A program made the translations under genes and the position numbers. Shown piece after piece: positions 1 to 8,346 of a stretch of 64,000 bases of DNA. The notes beneath the pieces were generated by a model that was not told where the DNA came from, ran no database searches, and saw nothing but the letters and a program-made list of their open reading frames with translations. Positions within the stretch are counted from its first letter, which is position 1; each line of letters opens with the position of its first letter. This stretch comes from Hallerella sp963656065 (GTDB lineage Bacteria > Fibrobacterota > Fibrobacteria > Fibrobacterales > Fibrobacteraceae): contig CAVKGV010000010.1 in NCBI GenBank assembly GCA_963656065.1, forward strand, positions 21,176-85,175. The letters run 5' to 3'.

Positions 1-713
1 TGGATGGCCGACTGGACGTCGGGATGGGATTTCACGGGCTTTACCGCGAACTAGACCAGAGCGGGTGGGGATTTCGGGGTGATGCCGGAGCCCGTTTCCA
101 TGCGTTTGAATGGCTCACCGTTTCGTCGCTTTTGAAAGGATGGACATCGTCCGCGGTCACGTGGGAAGAAGGAACCGTGGAATACAGCTCGCCGGAATGG
201 TATCTCGGATTGGGCGTTTCCCGTCCCGTATCCTATTTCTACGGGACCGTTTCCGCCTATTGGCAGAGTGCGGGAATCCTCCACCGGGAAAATCGCGACG
301 AGGACTGGGATGGCGATGTCCGCGGAGGAAGGTTTTGGGAGCATCCGGTCGATTGGCTTGGCGGTGGTCGCGCCGGTGTCGAGTTCTCTTTTGATTTCGG
401 TCTTTCGGTCCGCGTCGGGCTTGCCAGCCTTTCGGAGCTTGAAAGCTGGACCGCCGGTGCGGGCTTTGCCCTTTCGAACTGGCTCCGCGTCGATTATGCG
501 TTTGAATCGCACCCGACCCTTTCGGCTGTGCACCGGGTGAGCCTTGAAATCAGCCCGGGACTTTTCCTCTTTCCCGAAAAGAAGCAGAACCTGCCGCCGG
601 CGGAGAAGGCGCGGGACGAAGCTTTGAAAAGTTCCATGTCCGAGATGGAACCCGAAATTTCGGAACCGGAAGTCGAGGAAGAAAGTTCCGGGGGAACTTA
701 TTGGGAAGAATAG
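1..713 (+). CDS. Outer-membrane beta-barrel protein, PorV/PorQ-like (C-terminal part, 5' truncated)
   Basis: The reading frame is open from base 3, upstream of its first ATG at 24, so the true start lies outside the window. The visible part has alternating aromatic and polar residues typical of transmembrane beta strands. Its last strand (YAFESHP..SAVHRVSLEI, near residues 170-185 of the visible part) resembles the closing strand of PorV/PorQ-type barrels. A charged, Glu-rich tail follows and probably faces the periplasm. No catalytic motif is seen. The exact family is uncertain; any outer-membrane barrel of similar size is possible. Confidence 0.6.
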   Translation, partial: DGRLDVGMGFHGLYRELDQSGWGFRGDAGARFHAFEWLTVSSLLKGWTSSAVTWEEGTVEYSSPEWYLGLGVSRPVSYFYGTVSAYWQSAGILHRENRDEDWDGDVRGGRFWEHPVDWLGGGRAGVEFSFDFGLSVRVGLASLSELESWTAGAGFALSNWLRVDYAFESHPTLSAVHRVSLEISPGLFLFPEKKQNLPPAEKARDEALKSSMSEMEPEISEPEVEEESSGGTYWEE

Positions 714-722
714 AATTATATT

Positions 723-1334
723 ATGCCTATGAGTGAATTAAGTAATTACCGTGCGGTCGGTCTCTTTGACCTGCTCTCCGCTCCGATTACTCCGATTGGA
801 GCTTTTGATGCAGAACAGTTCAAGAAGGATGTTCGACCTTTGCTCGACAAAGGTTCGGCGTTCGTTGCGGTCGATTTGACCGGACTGGATTTTTTGTATA
901 GCGACGCTTGCAGTGCGTTCAACCAGGTTCGGGCGGAACTTTCCCAGAAAAACGGAGCCTTTGCGCTCCTGACGGATAACGATATCGTGGTGGACTGCAT
1001 CCGGAAAGCGGGCCTCGACAAGTCCCTTCTCGTCTTTCGAAAGGAAGCTGCCATGTTGGCTTTTTCGATGAAGGAAGATTCGAAAAAGGAAAATCCGGCA
1101 GGCGAGTCCGAAAACGAAAAACAGCCGCCGCTCGAAGCAGTCCCGGCTTCGCATCGCCGTGTGACGGGGCGTTTCACCAAGAGCTTTAACGCCATCCGCA
1201 AGGATTCTACGCCTCTCAAGGGAGGGCTTTCCGACCCGTTCAAGGACGAGGAACGTTCGAAGAAATCCTGGATTTGGGTGATCGTGGCGTTGCTTGTTGC
1301 CGCAGGGGTTGTCGCCTTTTTCTCCTTGCTGTAA
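723..1334 (+). CDS. STAS-domain protein with C-terminal membrane anchor
   Basis: Residues about 5-120 look like a STAS (anti-sigma-factor antagonist) domain: a VDLTGLDFLYSDA strand-loop followed by a helix, then a LLTDND strand. Where SpoIIAA-type proteins have DSSG this protein has YSDA, so the usual phosphorylatable serine may be replaced by Asp. A charged linker (about 120-180) leads to a C-terminal hydrophobic helix (WIWVIVALLVAAGVVAFF), which would anchor it in the inner membrane. The stop overlaps the next start (TAATG), so it is translationally coupled. No strong ribosome site is seen; an alternative ATG lies at 729. Confidence 0.65.
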   Translation: MPMSELSNYRAVGLFDLLSAPITPIGAFDAEQFKKDVRPLLDKGSAFVAVDLTGLDFLYSDACSAFNQVRAELSQKNGAFALLTDNDIVVDCIRKAGLDKSLLVFRKEAAMLAFSMKEDSKKENPAGESENEKQPPLEAVPASHRRVTGRFTKSFNAIRKDSTPLKGGLSDPFKDEERSKKSWIWVIVALLVAAGVVAFFSLL

Positions 1335-2272
1335 TGGAACCCTTTCGAGAATACAAATCGCAAAAGATGAGCTGGAAACCGAGGCGGCGGATCCCTATCG
1401 GCAGGAGTCTGCTTCTTCTCTTGCTCGGGTATGCGGTCTATGCGAGCGGGGCTGTCCAAAAGGCGGTTCGCTATGTGGAAAAGGCTGGCGCCTATTCGGA
1501 AGGGAAACAGAAAACGTTTGATGGCTCTTGGCGCGAAGCCTGCGCGGCTTTTGACGGAAACGCTTTCGTCCTCGGGCGCGGAACGCTTGTCCAGTGTTCC
1601 TGGACGCTTAAGAACGCGGACCGTGTCGCCGACTTGCCGGACAAAGCCGTTCTCCGTTATGCGGTGGCAGGGACGGGGAAAAGTTTTCCGCTGGGCGTGC
1701 ATTGGATCGCGGATTCGCTGGAATTTGAAAAGCCGAAAGTCCTGGGCGTGCAGTCCGATTCCTCCGTGTCGTGGATTTTCCACTTGATGCTGGCCGATTC
1801 CTCGTTTGCCTGGGTCCGTCCCGACGGATGCCGCTTTCCGGGAACGTGTCCGCGCAATCCGCTCAAGGGGGCGGCGCTTCCAATCGCATCGGATTTTGAC
1901 TTTGCCGGTCGGGAAAATCTGCTTTTGAAGGATCTCTTTATGGGAATCGGGGAGGCTCCCATCTATCCGGTCATGCCGGCGGAGGTGGTTTCTGTTTTCA
2001 AGGATTCGAGCGGTTACGGTCTTCTCTTGAATCACGGCGGAAATGTTTTTTCGCGTGTGTCTGAGCTTTTCCAGATTTCGCCTGGCATCCGGGAAGGGGA
2101 AAAAGTCGCAGTAAACGAACCTTTGGGACGTCTCGCCCCGAGCGACAGCGCGGTCTTTTTCCTTGAAATCCTGCGCAACGGACGCTTTGTCCGCTGGGAT
2201 CATTTTTTCAAGGATTCTTATGTGGCGGATTCGCGGGATGTCGAGCGTTTCCGCCGGGAACTGGGGCTTTGA
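1334..2272 (+). CDS. Membrane-anchored M23/LytM-like protein, probably catalytically inactive
   Basis: The start is the ATG at 1334 that overlaps the previous stop. An N-terminal hydrophobic segment (SLLLLLLGYAVYASGAV) follows a basic region and fits a signal anchor. The last third has the layout of an M23 peptidase lobe: PVMPAEVVSVFKDSSGYGLLLNHGG, then EGEKVAVNEPLGRL, then FFLEILRNGRFV. The metal-binding HxGxD and HxH motifs are not intact (FFLEI replaces HFEI). It may therefore be a LytM-type regulator of a peptidoglycan hydrolase rather than an enzyme. The N-terminal half is unassigned. Confidence 0.5.
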   Translation: MEPFREYKSQKMSWKPRRRIPIGRSLLLLLLGYAVYASGAVQKAVRYVEKAGAYSEGKQKTFDGSWREACAAFDGNAFVLGRGTLVQCSWTLKNADRVADLPDKAVLRYAVAGTGKSFPLGVHWIADSLEFEKPKVLGVQSDSSVSWIFHLMLADSSFAWVRPDGCRFPGTCPRNPLKGAALPIASDFDFAGRENLLLKDLFMGIGEAPIYPVMPAEVVSVFKDSSGYGLLLNHGGNVFSRVSELFQISPGIREGEKVAVNEPLGRLAPSDSAVFFLEILRNGRFVRWDHFFKDSYVADSRDVERFRRELGL

Positions 2273-2273
2273 T

Positions 2274-3392
2274 ATGCGGCGATTTTTCTTTTTGCTTTTG
2301 CCGTGGATTTTTTTTGCCTGCGCCGAATCGGATGACGGCCCGATTCCGGTTTACCCGGAAAATTTTCCCGTCGGCGGTTACGGCTACGTGCTCCATGCGC
2401 AGCTAGATTCCGGTCACCGCTTCCATCTCTATGGCGATACGCTCGAACTTTCGCTCGACAGCATGTGGACTTTTGGAAACTGCTTTTTGAAGAATATCGA
2501 ACTTTACGAGAACTATCCGGAAGATTCCGTCTTGACGCTTGTGGTAAAGCTCGTGCTGGGAAATACCGGAATTACCGATTGCCCGCAGCCGCTTTTTAGA
2601 CCGGATACGGTTCTGAAAATTCCCTTTTTCGAAAGGTGGGAAGGCGTCCGCGAAATTCGCGTAGAGGGAAATTCGCACAACGATTTTTTCAAGGAGTCTC
2701 CGGATACGGTTTCTCTTGCGGCGACATTGACCTTGAAGGATTCCATCTGGATTCGCCAGGGAACCTTTCTCGCGGAAAGCGTTTCCGTCTATCTCGATTC
2801 CGCATTCAGCGATCCTTACCGGATGCCGCGGCGTACGTCGAACGATTCGGCGGGGGTTCTCGCCCGGGTGGATTCCGTCGATGTGGATACTTTCGCCTAT
2901 CGCCTGATGAAATCCGTTTGTCTGGAAATTCACGATTCGTGCAGTACCGAACCCGATACGCTCTGGCTTTCGAACTGGTCAAGCGATACGAATCTTGTCG
3001 CCGTCCGAGAAATTTGCAAGGACGATTCCCTCGTTTTCTGCCTTTCTTCGAAATGGAAAAACGATTCGACCGCGCTGAGCGATTCCGTCTATCGTTTTCT
3101 GGACACGACCTGGCATTCGACGCTTTTCTATGCGGAAAAAATTCCGAAGTGTTCCGGCATGGATCATGGGGACTTTTCGGGGAGGGCTCTCCCCGGGCGT
3201 TACTTTGTGACAAACCATACGCTCTTTGTTCCCGCGGCGGATGAACCTTCTTGTGGACCGTCGGCGAATTCGGAATGGTTTTTCTTGAACTTAAACTCCG
3301 GCGAGGAAGTCTTAGATTCTGCGTTTGCGGATACGCTCCTGCAGGCTTGGAAAAAAGCTTCCGTCGGATTTGACGAGGAAAAAAATGACTAA
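2274..3392 (+). CDS. Predicted lipoprotein of unknown function
   Basis: The ATG at 2274, two bases after the previous stop, gives a clear lipoprotein signal (MRRFFFLLLPWIFFAC; lipidated Cys16). The mature ~355 residues are rich in Asp, Ser and Thr with repeated DTL/DSV-type beta segments (for example PDTVLKIPF, PDTVSLAATL), suggesting an all-beta surface or periplasmic lipoprotein. No known domain was recognised. It sits within an operon and overlaps pdxA by 8 bases. Confidence 0.55.
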   Translation: MRRFFFLLLPWIFFACAESDDGPIPVYPENFPVGGYGYVLHAQLDSGHRFHLYGDTLELSLDSMWTFGNCFLKNIELYENYPEDSVLTLVVKLVLGNTGITDCPQPLFRPDTVLKIPFFERWEGVREIRVEGNSHNDFFKESPDTVSLAATLTLKDSIWIRQGTFLAESVSVYLDSAFSDPYRMPRRTSNDSAGVLARVDSVDVDTFAYRLMKSVCLEIHDSCSTEPDTLWLSNWSSDTNLVAVREICKDDSLVFCLSSKWKNDSTALSDSVYRFLDTTWHSTLFYAEKIPKCSGMDHGDFSGRALPGRYFVTNHTLFVPAADEPSCGPSANSEWFFLNLNSGEEVLDSAFADTLLQAWKKASVGFDEEKND

Positions 3393-4410
3393 AAAAATCC
3401 CTCTTTTGATTACGATGGGCGACCCGAACGGTGTGGGCCCGGAAATTGCGCTCAAGGCTTATCTGAAGGCCTGCCGGAAAATCAAGACTCCGATGGCTAT
3501 CGTCGGCGATTTGCCCGTTTTGGAAAAGGCGGCGGAATTGCTGAAAATCAAGAAGCGTCTCGTGCTTGCCGAATCCCCGGAATCGGTCGCGGAAGTCGCG
3601 AAGCAGGGAATCCCGGTCATCGACGGCGGTGTGCATTTTGAAGAAAAGGTGCAGCCGGGAAAAATCACGAAGGAAGCCGGTCGGGCGAGCATCGGATGGG
3701 TGCGCACGGCGACAGCCCTGTGTCTTTTGAAACGTGCCCGGGCAATCGTGACCGCTCCGCTTTGCAAGGAAGCTGTCGAGAAGACCGTCCCGGAATTCCA
3801 GGGGCACACGGAATTTATCGGTGAAATGTGCGGGGACCCGCATCCCGTCCTGTGTCTAGTCCACGGAAAATGGGTCGTGGCGCATGTGAGCACGCACGTC
3901 TCTCTGCGTGACGCCTGCGATCTAGTCAAGCGGGAACGCATCGAAAAGGTCGCGGTTCTCCTGAACGATTTTCTCAAGAAATATCGCAAGCTGGCCTCTC
4001 CGAAAATCGGCGTTGCCGGTCTCAATCCCCATGCGGGAGAGGGTGGGCTTTTCGGCCTCGAGGAGATAAACGAAATCGCTCCGACGGTAAAGCTTCTCCG
4101 CAAAAAGAAGATTCGCGCCGAGGGGCCGCTTCCCGGGGATGTCGTCTTTCCGCAGCTTCGGGCGGGAACCTTTGACGGTGTCATCGCGATGTATCATGAC
4201 CAGGGACACGTGGTGACCAAGACGATGCTCTTTGACCTGGGAAAGAAAAGGAAAACTTGCGGCGTCAATACGACGCTCGGACTTCCCGTGGTGCGGACAA
4301 GCGTCGATCATGGGACGGGATTCGACATCGCATGGAAGGGAATCGCGGACGAACATTCCCTCATCGATGCGCTGGAACTTGCGGATGTTCTGACAAGGAA
4401 TGCAAAATGA
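3385..4410 (+). CDS. pdxA: 4-hydroxythreonine-4-phosphate dehydrogenase PdxA
   Basis: PdxA oxidises 4-phosphohydroxy-L-threonine in the DXP-dependent pyridoxal phosphate pathway, in the cytoplasm. The ~341-residue length is normal for the family. Hallmarks are MGDPNGVGPEI at the N-terminus, FQGHTEFIG, GLNPHAGEGGLFG, GPLPGD and AMYHDQGH with the metal-binding His, then VNTTLGLPVVRTSVDHGTGFDIA at the C-terminus. The ATG at 3385 lies inside the end of the upstream lipoprotein gene, and the stop overlaps the next ATG (ATGA), so it is translated as part of the operon. Confidence 0.93.
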   Translation: MTKKIPLLITMGDPNGVGPEIALKAYLKACRKIKTPMAIVGDLPVLEKAAELLKIKKRLVLAESPESVAEVAKQGIPVIDGGVHFEEKVQPGKITKEAGRASIGWVRTATALCLLKRARAIVTAPLCKEAVEKTVPEFQGHTEFIGEMCGDPHPVLCLVHGKWVVAHVSTHVSLRDACDLVKRERIEKVAVLLNDFLKKYRKLASPKIGVAGLNPHAGEGGLFGLEEINEIAPTVKLLRKKKIRAEGPLPGDVVFPQLRAGTFDGVIAMYHDQGHVVTKTMLFDLGKKRKTCGVNTTLGLPVVRTSVDHGTGFDIAWKGIADEHSLIDALELADVLTRNAK

Positions 4411-5129
4411 TCGAATACAGCTTTTCGGATGAAATCGCCGAGGCGGACCGTCGGATAGTTCTCGAATCCCCGCTTTTTAAAAATTGGCTGTCGCGGACGG
4501 AAAAAAAATTCGTCATTTCGAAAATCCATTTTTCGTCGGTCGATTTCCGCTTTAACAATCACGCTCCGCTGTTCATCAAGCTCACGGCGACAGCGACGCT
4601 TCCCGATGGAAGGCCGGTGCACGGAATCGTCCTTGTGCGGGGAGATGCCGTCGGCGTTCTGGTCGTGCTGCGTGCGGAAGGAAAGCCCTATCTCTTGCTC
4701 GTTCGCCAGCCGCGTTTCGCCATCTCGGAACCGGAATCGCTCGAAATGCCCGCAGGGATTCTCGACTGGTCTTCGGATTTCCGCAAGGTCGCCCTTTCCG
4801 AACTAAAGGAAGAAGCGATGATCGATGCAACGGATGATGAATTGATAGACCTTACCGGATTTTACACGGCGGGAAAACTGGACGGACATGCCGGGAGCTG
4901 CGGACTTTTGGACGAGCGCATTCGTTTGTATGCAATCGAACGGACAGTGACGCTTGACGAATTGCACCGCCTAGACGGTCGGAACCAGGAATATACGAAT
5001 GAAAATGAATGGATAAAAACCGTCGTGCTGCCGTATGAAGAAGCCGGAAAAATGTTCATCGACAGCAAGAACCTGGTCGCGATGTTTCTGTATGAACGTT
5101 ATTTGGCGTCGCAGGGCAGGCGCTTGTAA
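4407..5129 (+). CDS. Nudix hydrolase (ADP-sugar pyrophosphatase-like) with diverged Nudix box
   Basis: Starts at the ATG overlapping the pdxA stop; 240 residues. It has the beta strands LVVLRAEGKPYLLLVRQPR and EMPAGILDW expected before a Nudix helix. In the box starting at Gly117 the metal-binding Glu132, Glu135 and Glu136 are kept (SELKEEA), but the canonical Glu, Arg and Gly positions are Ser123, Ser131 and Met138. The layout resembles NDP-sugar pyrophosphatases of the plant NUDT14 type. The substrate is not known. The 3' end overlaps the convergent PHP gene by 74 bases. Confidence 0.7.
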   Translation: MIEYSFSDEIAEADRRIVLESPLFKNWLSRTEKKFVISKIHFSSVDFRFNNHAPLFIKLTATATLPDGRPVHGIVLVRGDAVGVLVVLRAEGKPYLLLVRQPRFAISEPESLEMPAGILDWSSDFRKVALSELKEEAMIDATDDELIDLTGFYTAGKLDGHAGSCGLLDERIRLYAIERTVTLDELHRLDGRNQEYTNENEWIKTVVLPYEEAGKMFIDSKNLVAMFLYERYLASQGRRL

Positions 5130-6597
5130 GCGCGAAACGTCCCGAAACCGTTTCCGCTTCGGCCCGGACGTATCGAAATCCTTGGAGAAAAATCCGGCAG
5201 GTCGCTTCGAAATCGGAAATTTTTCCGGGTGAAATTTCGAGCGGGCGTTCGCGTTTGCCCGAAACGTCTTGCGCAAAGAGGGTGAAACTTTTGAGCGCCC
5301 CGAAATCTTCCGAGCTTTTAAAATGGAACAGGACGTTTTCCCCGTCGCGTTCCCACCAGAGTGCGGGTCCGTCGGTGACGTATAGGTTCGAACTGTTCAG
5401 GTCCCGGAAGGCGTTCTCTGCGCTTTCGCTCTTGATGACGGTCCGGACATATCCGAAGATGTGCGAACGGGAACGCTTGAGCCTTAAGAGAGGGATCTTT
5501 ACGCCCGTATATTCGTTGAGGTCGCCGTGCGCATCGTTTCCTCCGAGCGGGAGCAGAAAGTTTCCCCGTTCGAGTTCCGAAATCCAGAAGTTTCGTCCGA
5601 GTTCAAATCCCTTGTCGCGCGAACCGTTCCAAAATTCCAGCCCGCGAATCGGGTTTCCGCTTTCTTTTTGCAGGTCCGCCGCGTTCCAATCGCCCCGGTT
5701 GAAGATAAAACGTTCGATTTTTCCCATCGTTTCCCTGGGATGCGCCGCAAAGCAGGGTAGCCCCGTCCTCGAAACGATTTGCGAAATGGAAAGGGTCGGT
5801 CTGTTTTTGAGCCAGTTCCGTCCGCAGTCGCCTTCGCCGGGAATGTATTCCGGATGCCCGGGTAATAGCAGGTGGACATTTTTTCCCTGCGCGTTTCCGG
5901 CTGAAATTTCTTCGCCCGCAATCATCCGCGGATAGTCCGGCAACCCGGAAATTTCCTTTCGGAGCGCTTCGTAGCGGGCGTTCGCGTCGGCACGGACCAT
6001 GTAATCATCTTTTTCGAAAGCGAAGTCGTAGGAATGGTCGGTGCAAAAGACGAAGTCTAATCCGACGGACTTTGCCGCTTGCTGCAAGACAGCGGGGGAC
6101 GCTCCGAATTCGACCGGGTCCGCGGAAAAATACGTGTGCGCATGGACATCGCCTGCGATAAAGCCTTTCGGCTTGGGGACGTTTTCCTTCAAGACGCAGA
6201 TGCGGAGCGGCGACTTTTTTAGTCCGGTCAGGTTGAACCGCCGGATGCTCTTTTTTCTTTTCCCGATGGAAATTTCGACCGAGGCTTTGACTGCGTAGTC
6301 TCCGGGCGGGAGCTTTCCGCAATCGACGGGAAGAAAACAAAAGGGTTCCGCGATGGTTTGCCGAAGGCTCTGGGTTTTCTTGTGCCGAAAGTCGTGAGCG
6401 GTAAACGTAGCGTCAAAGGATTCCAGGGTGACGGGGAAGCGGTTCGCTTCGCGGACAACGATAAAGAGCTTGACATTTTCCCCCGGGACAACCTGGAAAG
6501 GCGCATCGATGATGATTTCCGGTTCCTTTCGGTAGAGAAGTGACCACGGAAGCTTGAACTTGTAATGCATTTCCGCGTAGTCGGGAGAAAAAATCAT
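5056..6597 (-). CDS. PHP-domain metal-dependent phosphoesterase
   Basis: The start is the ATG at 6597 that overlaps the stop of the upstream OMP gene (ATGA); 513 residues. The N-terminal ~145 residues form a beta-rich domain. The PHP core then shows GDVHAHTYFSADP (HxH), FCTDHSYDF, GEEISAGNAQG, KNVHLLLPGHP, AAHP and GGNDAHGD, the ordered metal ligands of PHP phosphoesterases. The C-terminal ~100 residues again look beta-rich. No signal peptide is seen. Its substrate is unknown. The last 24 codons run antisense through the end of the Nudix gene. Confidence 0.8.
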   Translation of the reverse strand: MIFSPDYAEMHYKFKLPWSLLYRKEPEIIIDAPFQVVPGENVKLFIVVREANRFPVTLESFDATFTAHDFRHKKTQSLRQTIAEPFCFLPVDCGKLPPGDYAVKASVEISIGKRKKSIRRFNLTGLKKSPLRICVLKENVPKPKGFIAGDVHAHTYFSADPVEFGASPAVLQQAAKSVGLDFVFCTDHSYDFAFEKDDYMVRADANARYEALRKEISGLPDYPRMIAGEEISAGNAQGKNVHLLLPGHPEYIPGEGDCGRNWLKNRPTLSISQIVSRTGLPCFAAHPRETMGKIERFIFNRGDWNAADLQKESGNPIRGLEFWNGSRDKGFELGRNFWISELERGNFLLPLGGNDAHGDLNEYTGVKIPLLRLKRSRSHIFGYVRTVIKSESAENAFRDLNSSNLYVTDGPALWWERDGENVLFHFKSSEDFGALKSFTLFAQDVSGKRERPLEISPGKISDFEATCRIFLQGFRYVRAEAETVSGRFALTSACPATPNNVHTETSRPGSCCR

Positions 6598-7391
6598 TTT
6601 TTTGCCCGGTTGATGACGCCCAGGCTGAAACGGAATTGCAGCTGGAGCCCGCCCAAGTCCCATTTGGCCTTGTCCGTGTCGCTGTCGGGGACGACTTTTG
6701 AAAAGGGACCGTCGGCATGGACGATGATTCGCGAATACCCGATGTCGCCGTAGATGTGGATGTTTTTCCATGTGGTGACCAGGTAGCCGAGGCTCACCCC
6801 GAAACCGTTTCCGAGGAGGGATTCGTTTGCGTCGAGATGTCCCCAGCTCGAATAGATTTCCGTCCCGGGAAGCATCCAATACCAACGAAGCGACACGCTG
6901 AAAAGGCTCGCATTCGAAATGGAAATCAGGTCCTCCGGAATGGCGATGCGGTATTCGAGATAGAGCGGAAATCCCTGGAGCGTGTAGCTGTAATTGTGAA
7001 TCTTGTCCTTTCTGTCCGTGACGACGACCGATTCGTTGTCGTAGATGTAGCCGAAGCCCGCGCTGACGAAATGCCCGCTTCGCCACTGGAGCTGCAGGCC
7101 CGCGGTAATCGGGAAGCAAAAATTCACTTTCTGGAAATCCTGCTTGGACACATAGCTGCTTTCGGCTTCGGTCAGGGCCTCTGTCCGGAAACGCTTATAG
7201 ACAGTATCGACTTCGGCCTGGAACTTATCGCGGCTGTCAAAACTCAGAAATGAAATGGACGGCTGGATGAAAAAGGAGAGAACGCTCCGGTCTTCCGCTT
7301 CCGAAGAAATGCCTTTCGCCCCGGGAACGCCTTTATCCGCCGCGAAGGCGAAAGCGCAAAGCGCGGCAAATGCGAGAAGAAAACGCTTCAA
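6594..7391 (-). CDS. Outer-membrane beta-barrel protein, unknown function
   Basis: A 265-residue protein with a signal peptide (MKRFLLAFAALCAFAFA) and many alternating strands ending in aromatic residues (for example LQLQWRSGHFVSAGFGYIY, FPLYLEYRIAI, VSLGYLVTT, LQLQFRFSLGV). This fits an 8-12 strand outer-membrane barrel. It follows bamD by two bases and overlaps the PHP gene start by four, so the three form one operon. No enzyme motif is seen. Confidence 0.65.
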   Translation of the reverse strand: MKRFLLAFAALCAFAFAADKGVPGAKGISSEAEDRSVLSFFIQPSISFLSFDSRDKFQAEVDTVYKRFRTEALTEAESSYVSKQDFQKVNFCFPITAGLQLQWRSGHFVSAGFGYIYDNESVVVTDRKDKIHNYSYTLQGFPLYLEYRIAIPEDLISISNASLFSVSLRWYWMLPGTEIYSSWGHLDANESLLGNGFGVSLGYLVTTWKNIHIYGDIGYSRIIVHADGPFSKVVPDSDTDKAKWDLGGLQLQFRFSLGVINRAKK

Positions 7392-7393
7392 GC

Positions 7394-8275
7394 CTAGTCC
7401 TCATCCTCGTCGTCGGGATGTGCTTCCGCTTCGTCCCGGGCTTCTTCCTTGGCGAGGAGCTTTTCCTTCTGCTCCTTTTCGATGCGCTTCTGGAATTTCT
7501 TTTCGAGACGGCTGATGTAGCTTTCCTGGGACTTGACGGATTCGATGCGCTTCTGGATGCTGTCGGGGACGGTGTTTTTGTAATTATCCAGATAGAACCT
7601 TGCCGTTTCGAACTGGTCGAGTTCCGCGTAGCTTTGTACGAGAAGGACAAGGGCTTCGGGACGTCGCTTGCTTTTCGGGTAGAGATCGAGAAATTCCTTC
7701 ATGTAGATGGCGGAGGATTGCGGATGCCCGAGCTTGTGGTAAAGCTTTCCTACGCGGTAGTCGTGTTCGGCCCGGCGTTCGAGGAGAAGGTTCAAGTAGT
7801 AATTCACGGAATCGGTGAGCGGGGATTCCGGGTAGTTCGAAGCGAACTTTTCGAAATCGCGCATGGCGAGCGTCGTGTTGGTCTCGTCGCGGTCGATGTT
7901 ATATTCGATGTTGAAAGCGGCGACCGCCTTCCGGAATTCGGCTGTCTCGACAAAGGGGGAACTGGGGAAGTTGTTTGCAAAGCTGCCGTATTCGCCGCGG
8001 GCTTCGAGCCATTCTTCTAAGTTGAAGTAGCTTTCCGCAAGGAGAAACTGTGTCTGTTCCATGTATCCCGTTCCGATGCACAGGTTCAGGATTTCTTCGA
8101 GGGGGCCTTTGACCCGGCTGTAATGACCGGCCTTGAAATCCTTGTCGGCTGCGTCGAAGCGGTTCTTGCACATCTGGGTCCTGTCTCCGCCGCCTTCGCT
8201 CGAAGAACACGAGGAAAGCAGAAACGCGGAAAAGGCTAAGATGGCAAAAATCGGAAAGAGTTTGTTGGTGCGCAT
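7394..8275 (-). CDS. bamD: Outer-membrane assembly lipoprotein BamD (YfiO family)
   Basis: BamD is the essential lipoprotein partner of BamA in outer-membrane protein assembly. The ATG at 8275 gives a compact lipoprotein signal ending LLSSC (Cys23); an in-frame ATG at 8302 is an alternative. The body holds TPR-like helical pairs typical of YfiO: YSRVKGPLEEILNL, QFLLAESYFNLEEWLEARGEYGSFANNFPSSP, DFEKFASNYPESPL, VGKLYHKLGHPQSSAIYMKEFLDLYP. The tail is highly charged (KEEARDEAEAHPDDEDED). It is divergent from lptF, so two envelope-biogenesis operons share one 71-base intergenic region. Confidence 0.85.
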   Translation of the reverse strand: MRTNKLFPIFAILAFSAFLLSSCSSSEGGGDRTQMCKNRFDAADKDFKAGHYSRVKGPLEEILNLCIGTGYMEQTQFLLAESYFNLEEWLEARGEYGSFANNFPSSPFVETAEFRKAVAAFNIEYNIDRDETNTTLAMRDFEKFASNYPESPLTDSVNYYLNLLLERRAEHDYRVGKLYHKLGHPQSSAIYMKEFLDLYPKSKRRPEALVLLVQSYAELDQFETARFYLDNYKNTVPDSIQKRIESVKSQESYISRLEKKFQKRIEKEQKEKLLAKEEARDEAEAHPDDEDED

Positions 8276-8309
8276 TGGACCGTCTTGGCTGGGATGGAAC
8301 ATTTCAATG

Positions 8310-8324
8310 TTGCTAAATTAGCAA
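8310..8324. promoter_or_regulatory. Inverted repeat between bamD and lptF
   Basis: TTGCTAA-A-TTAGCAA is a perfect 7-bp inverted repeat with a one-base centre in the divergent intergenic region. It could be an operator serving both envelope operons. It could also be chance in AT-rich DNA. No protein partner is known. Confidence 0.35.
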
Positions 8325-8346
8325 AAAACAAACCTAGAAAACGTCT

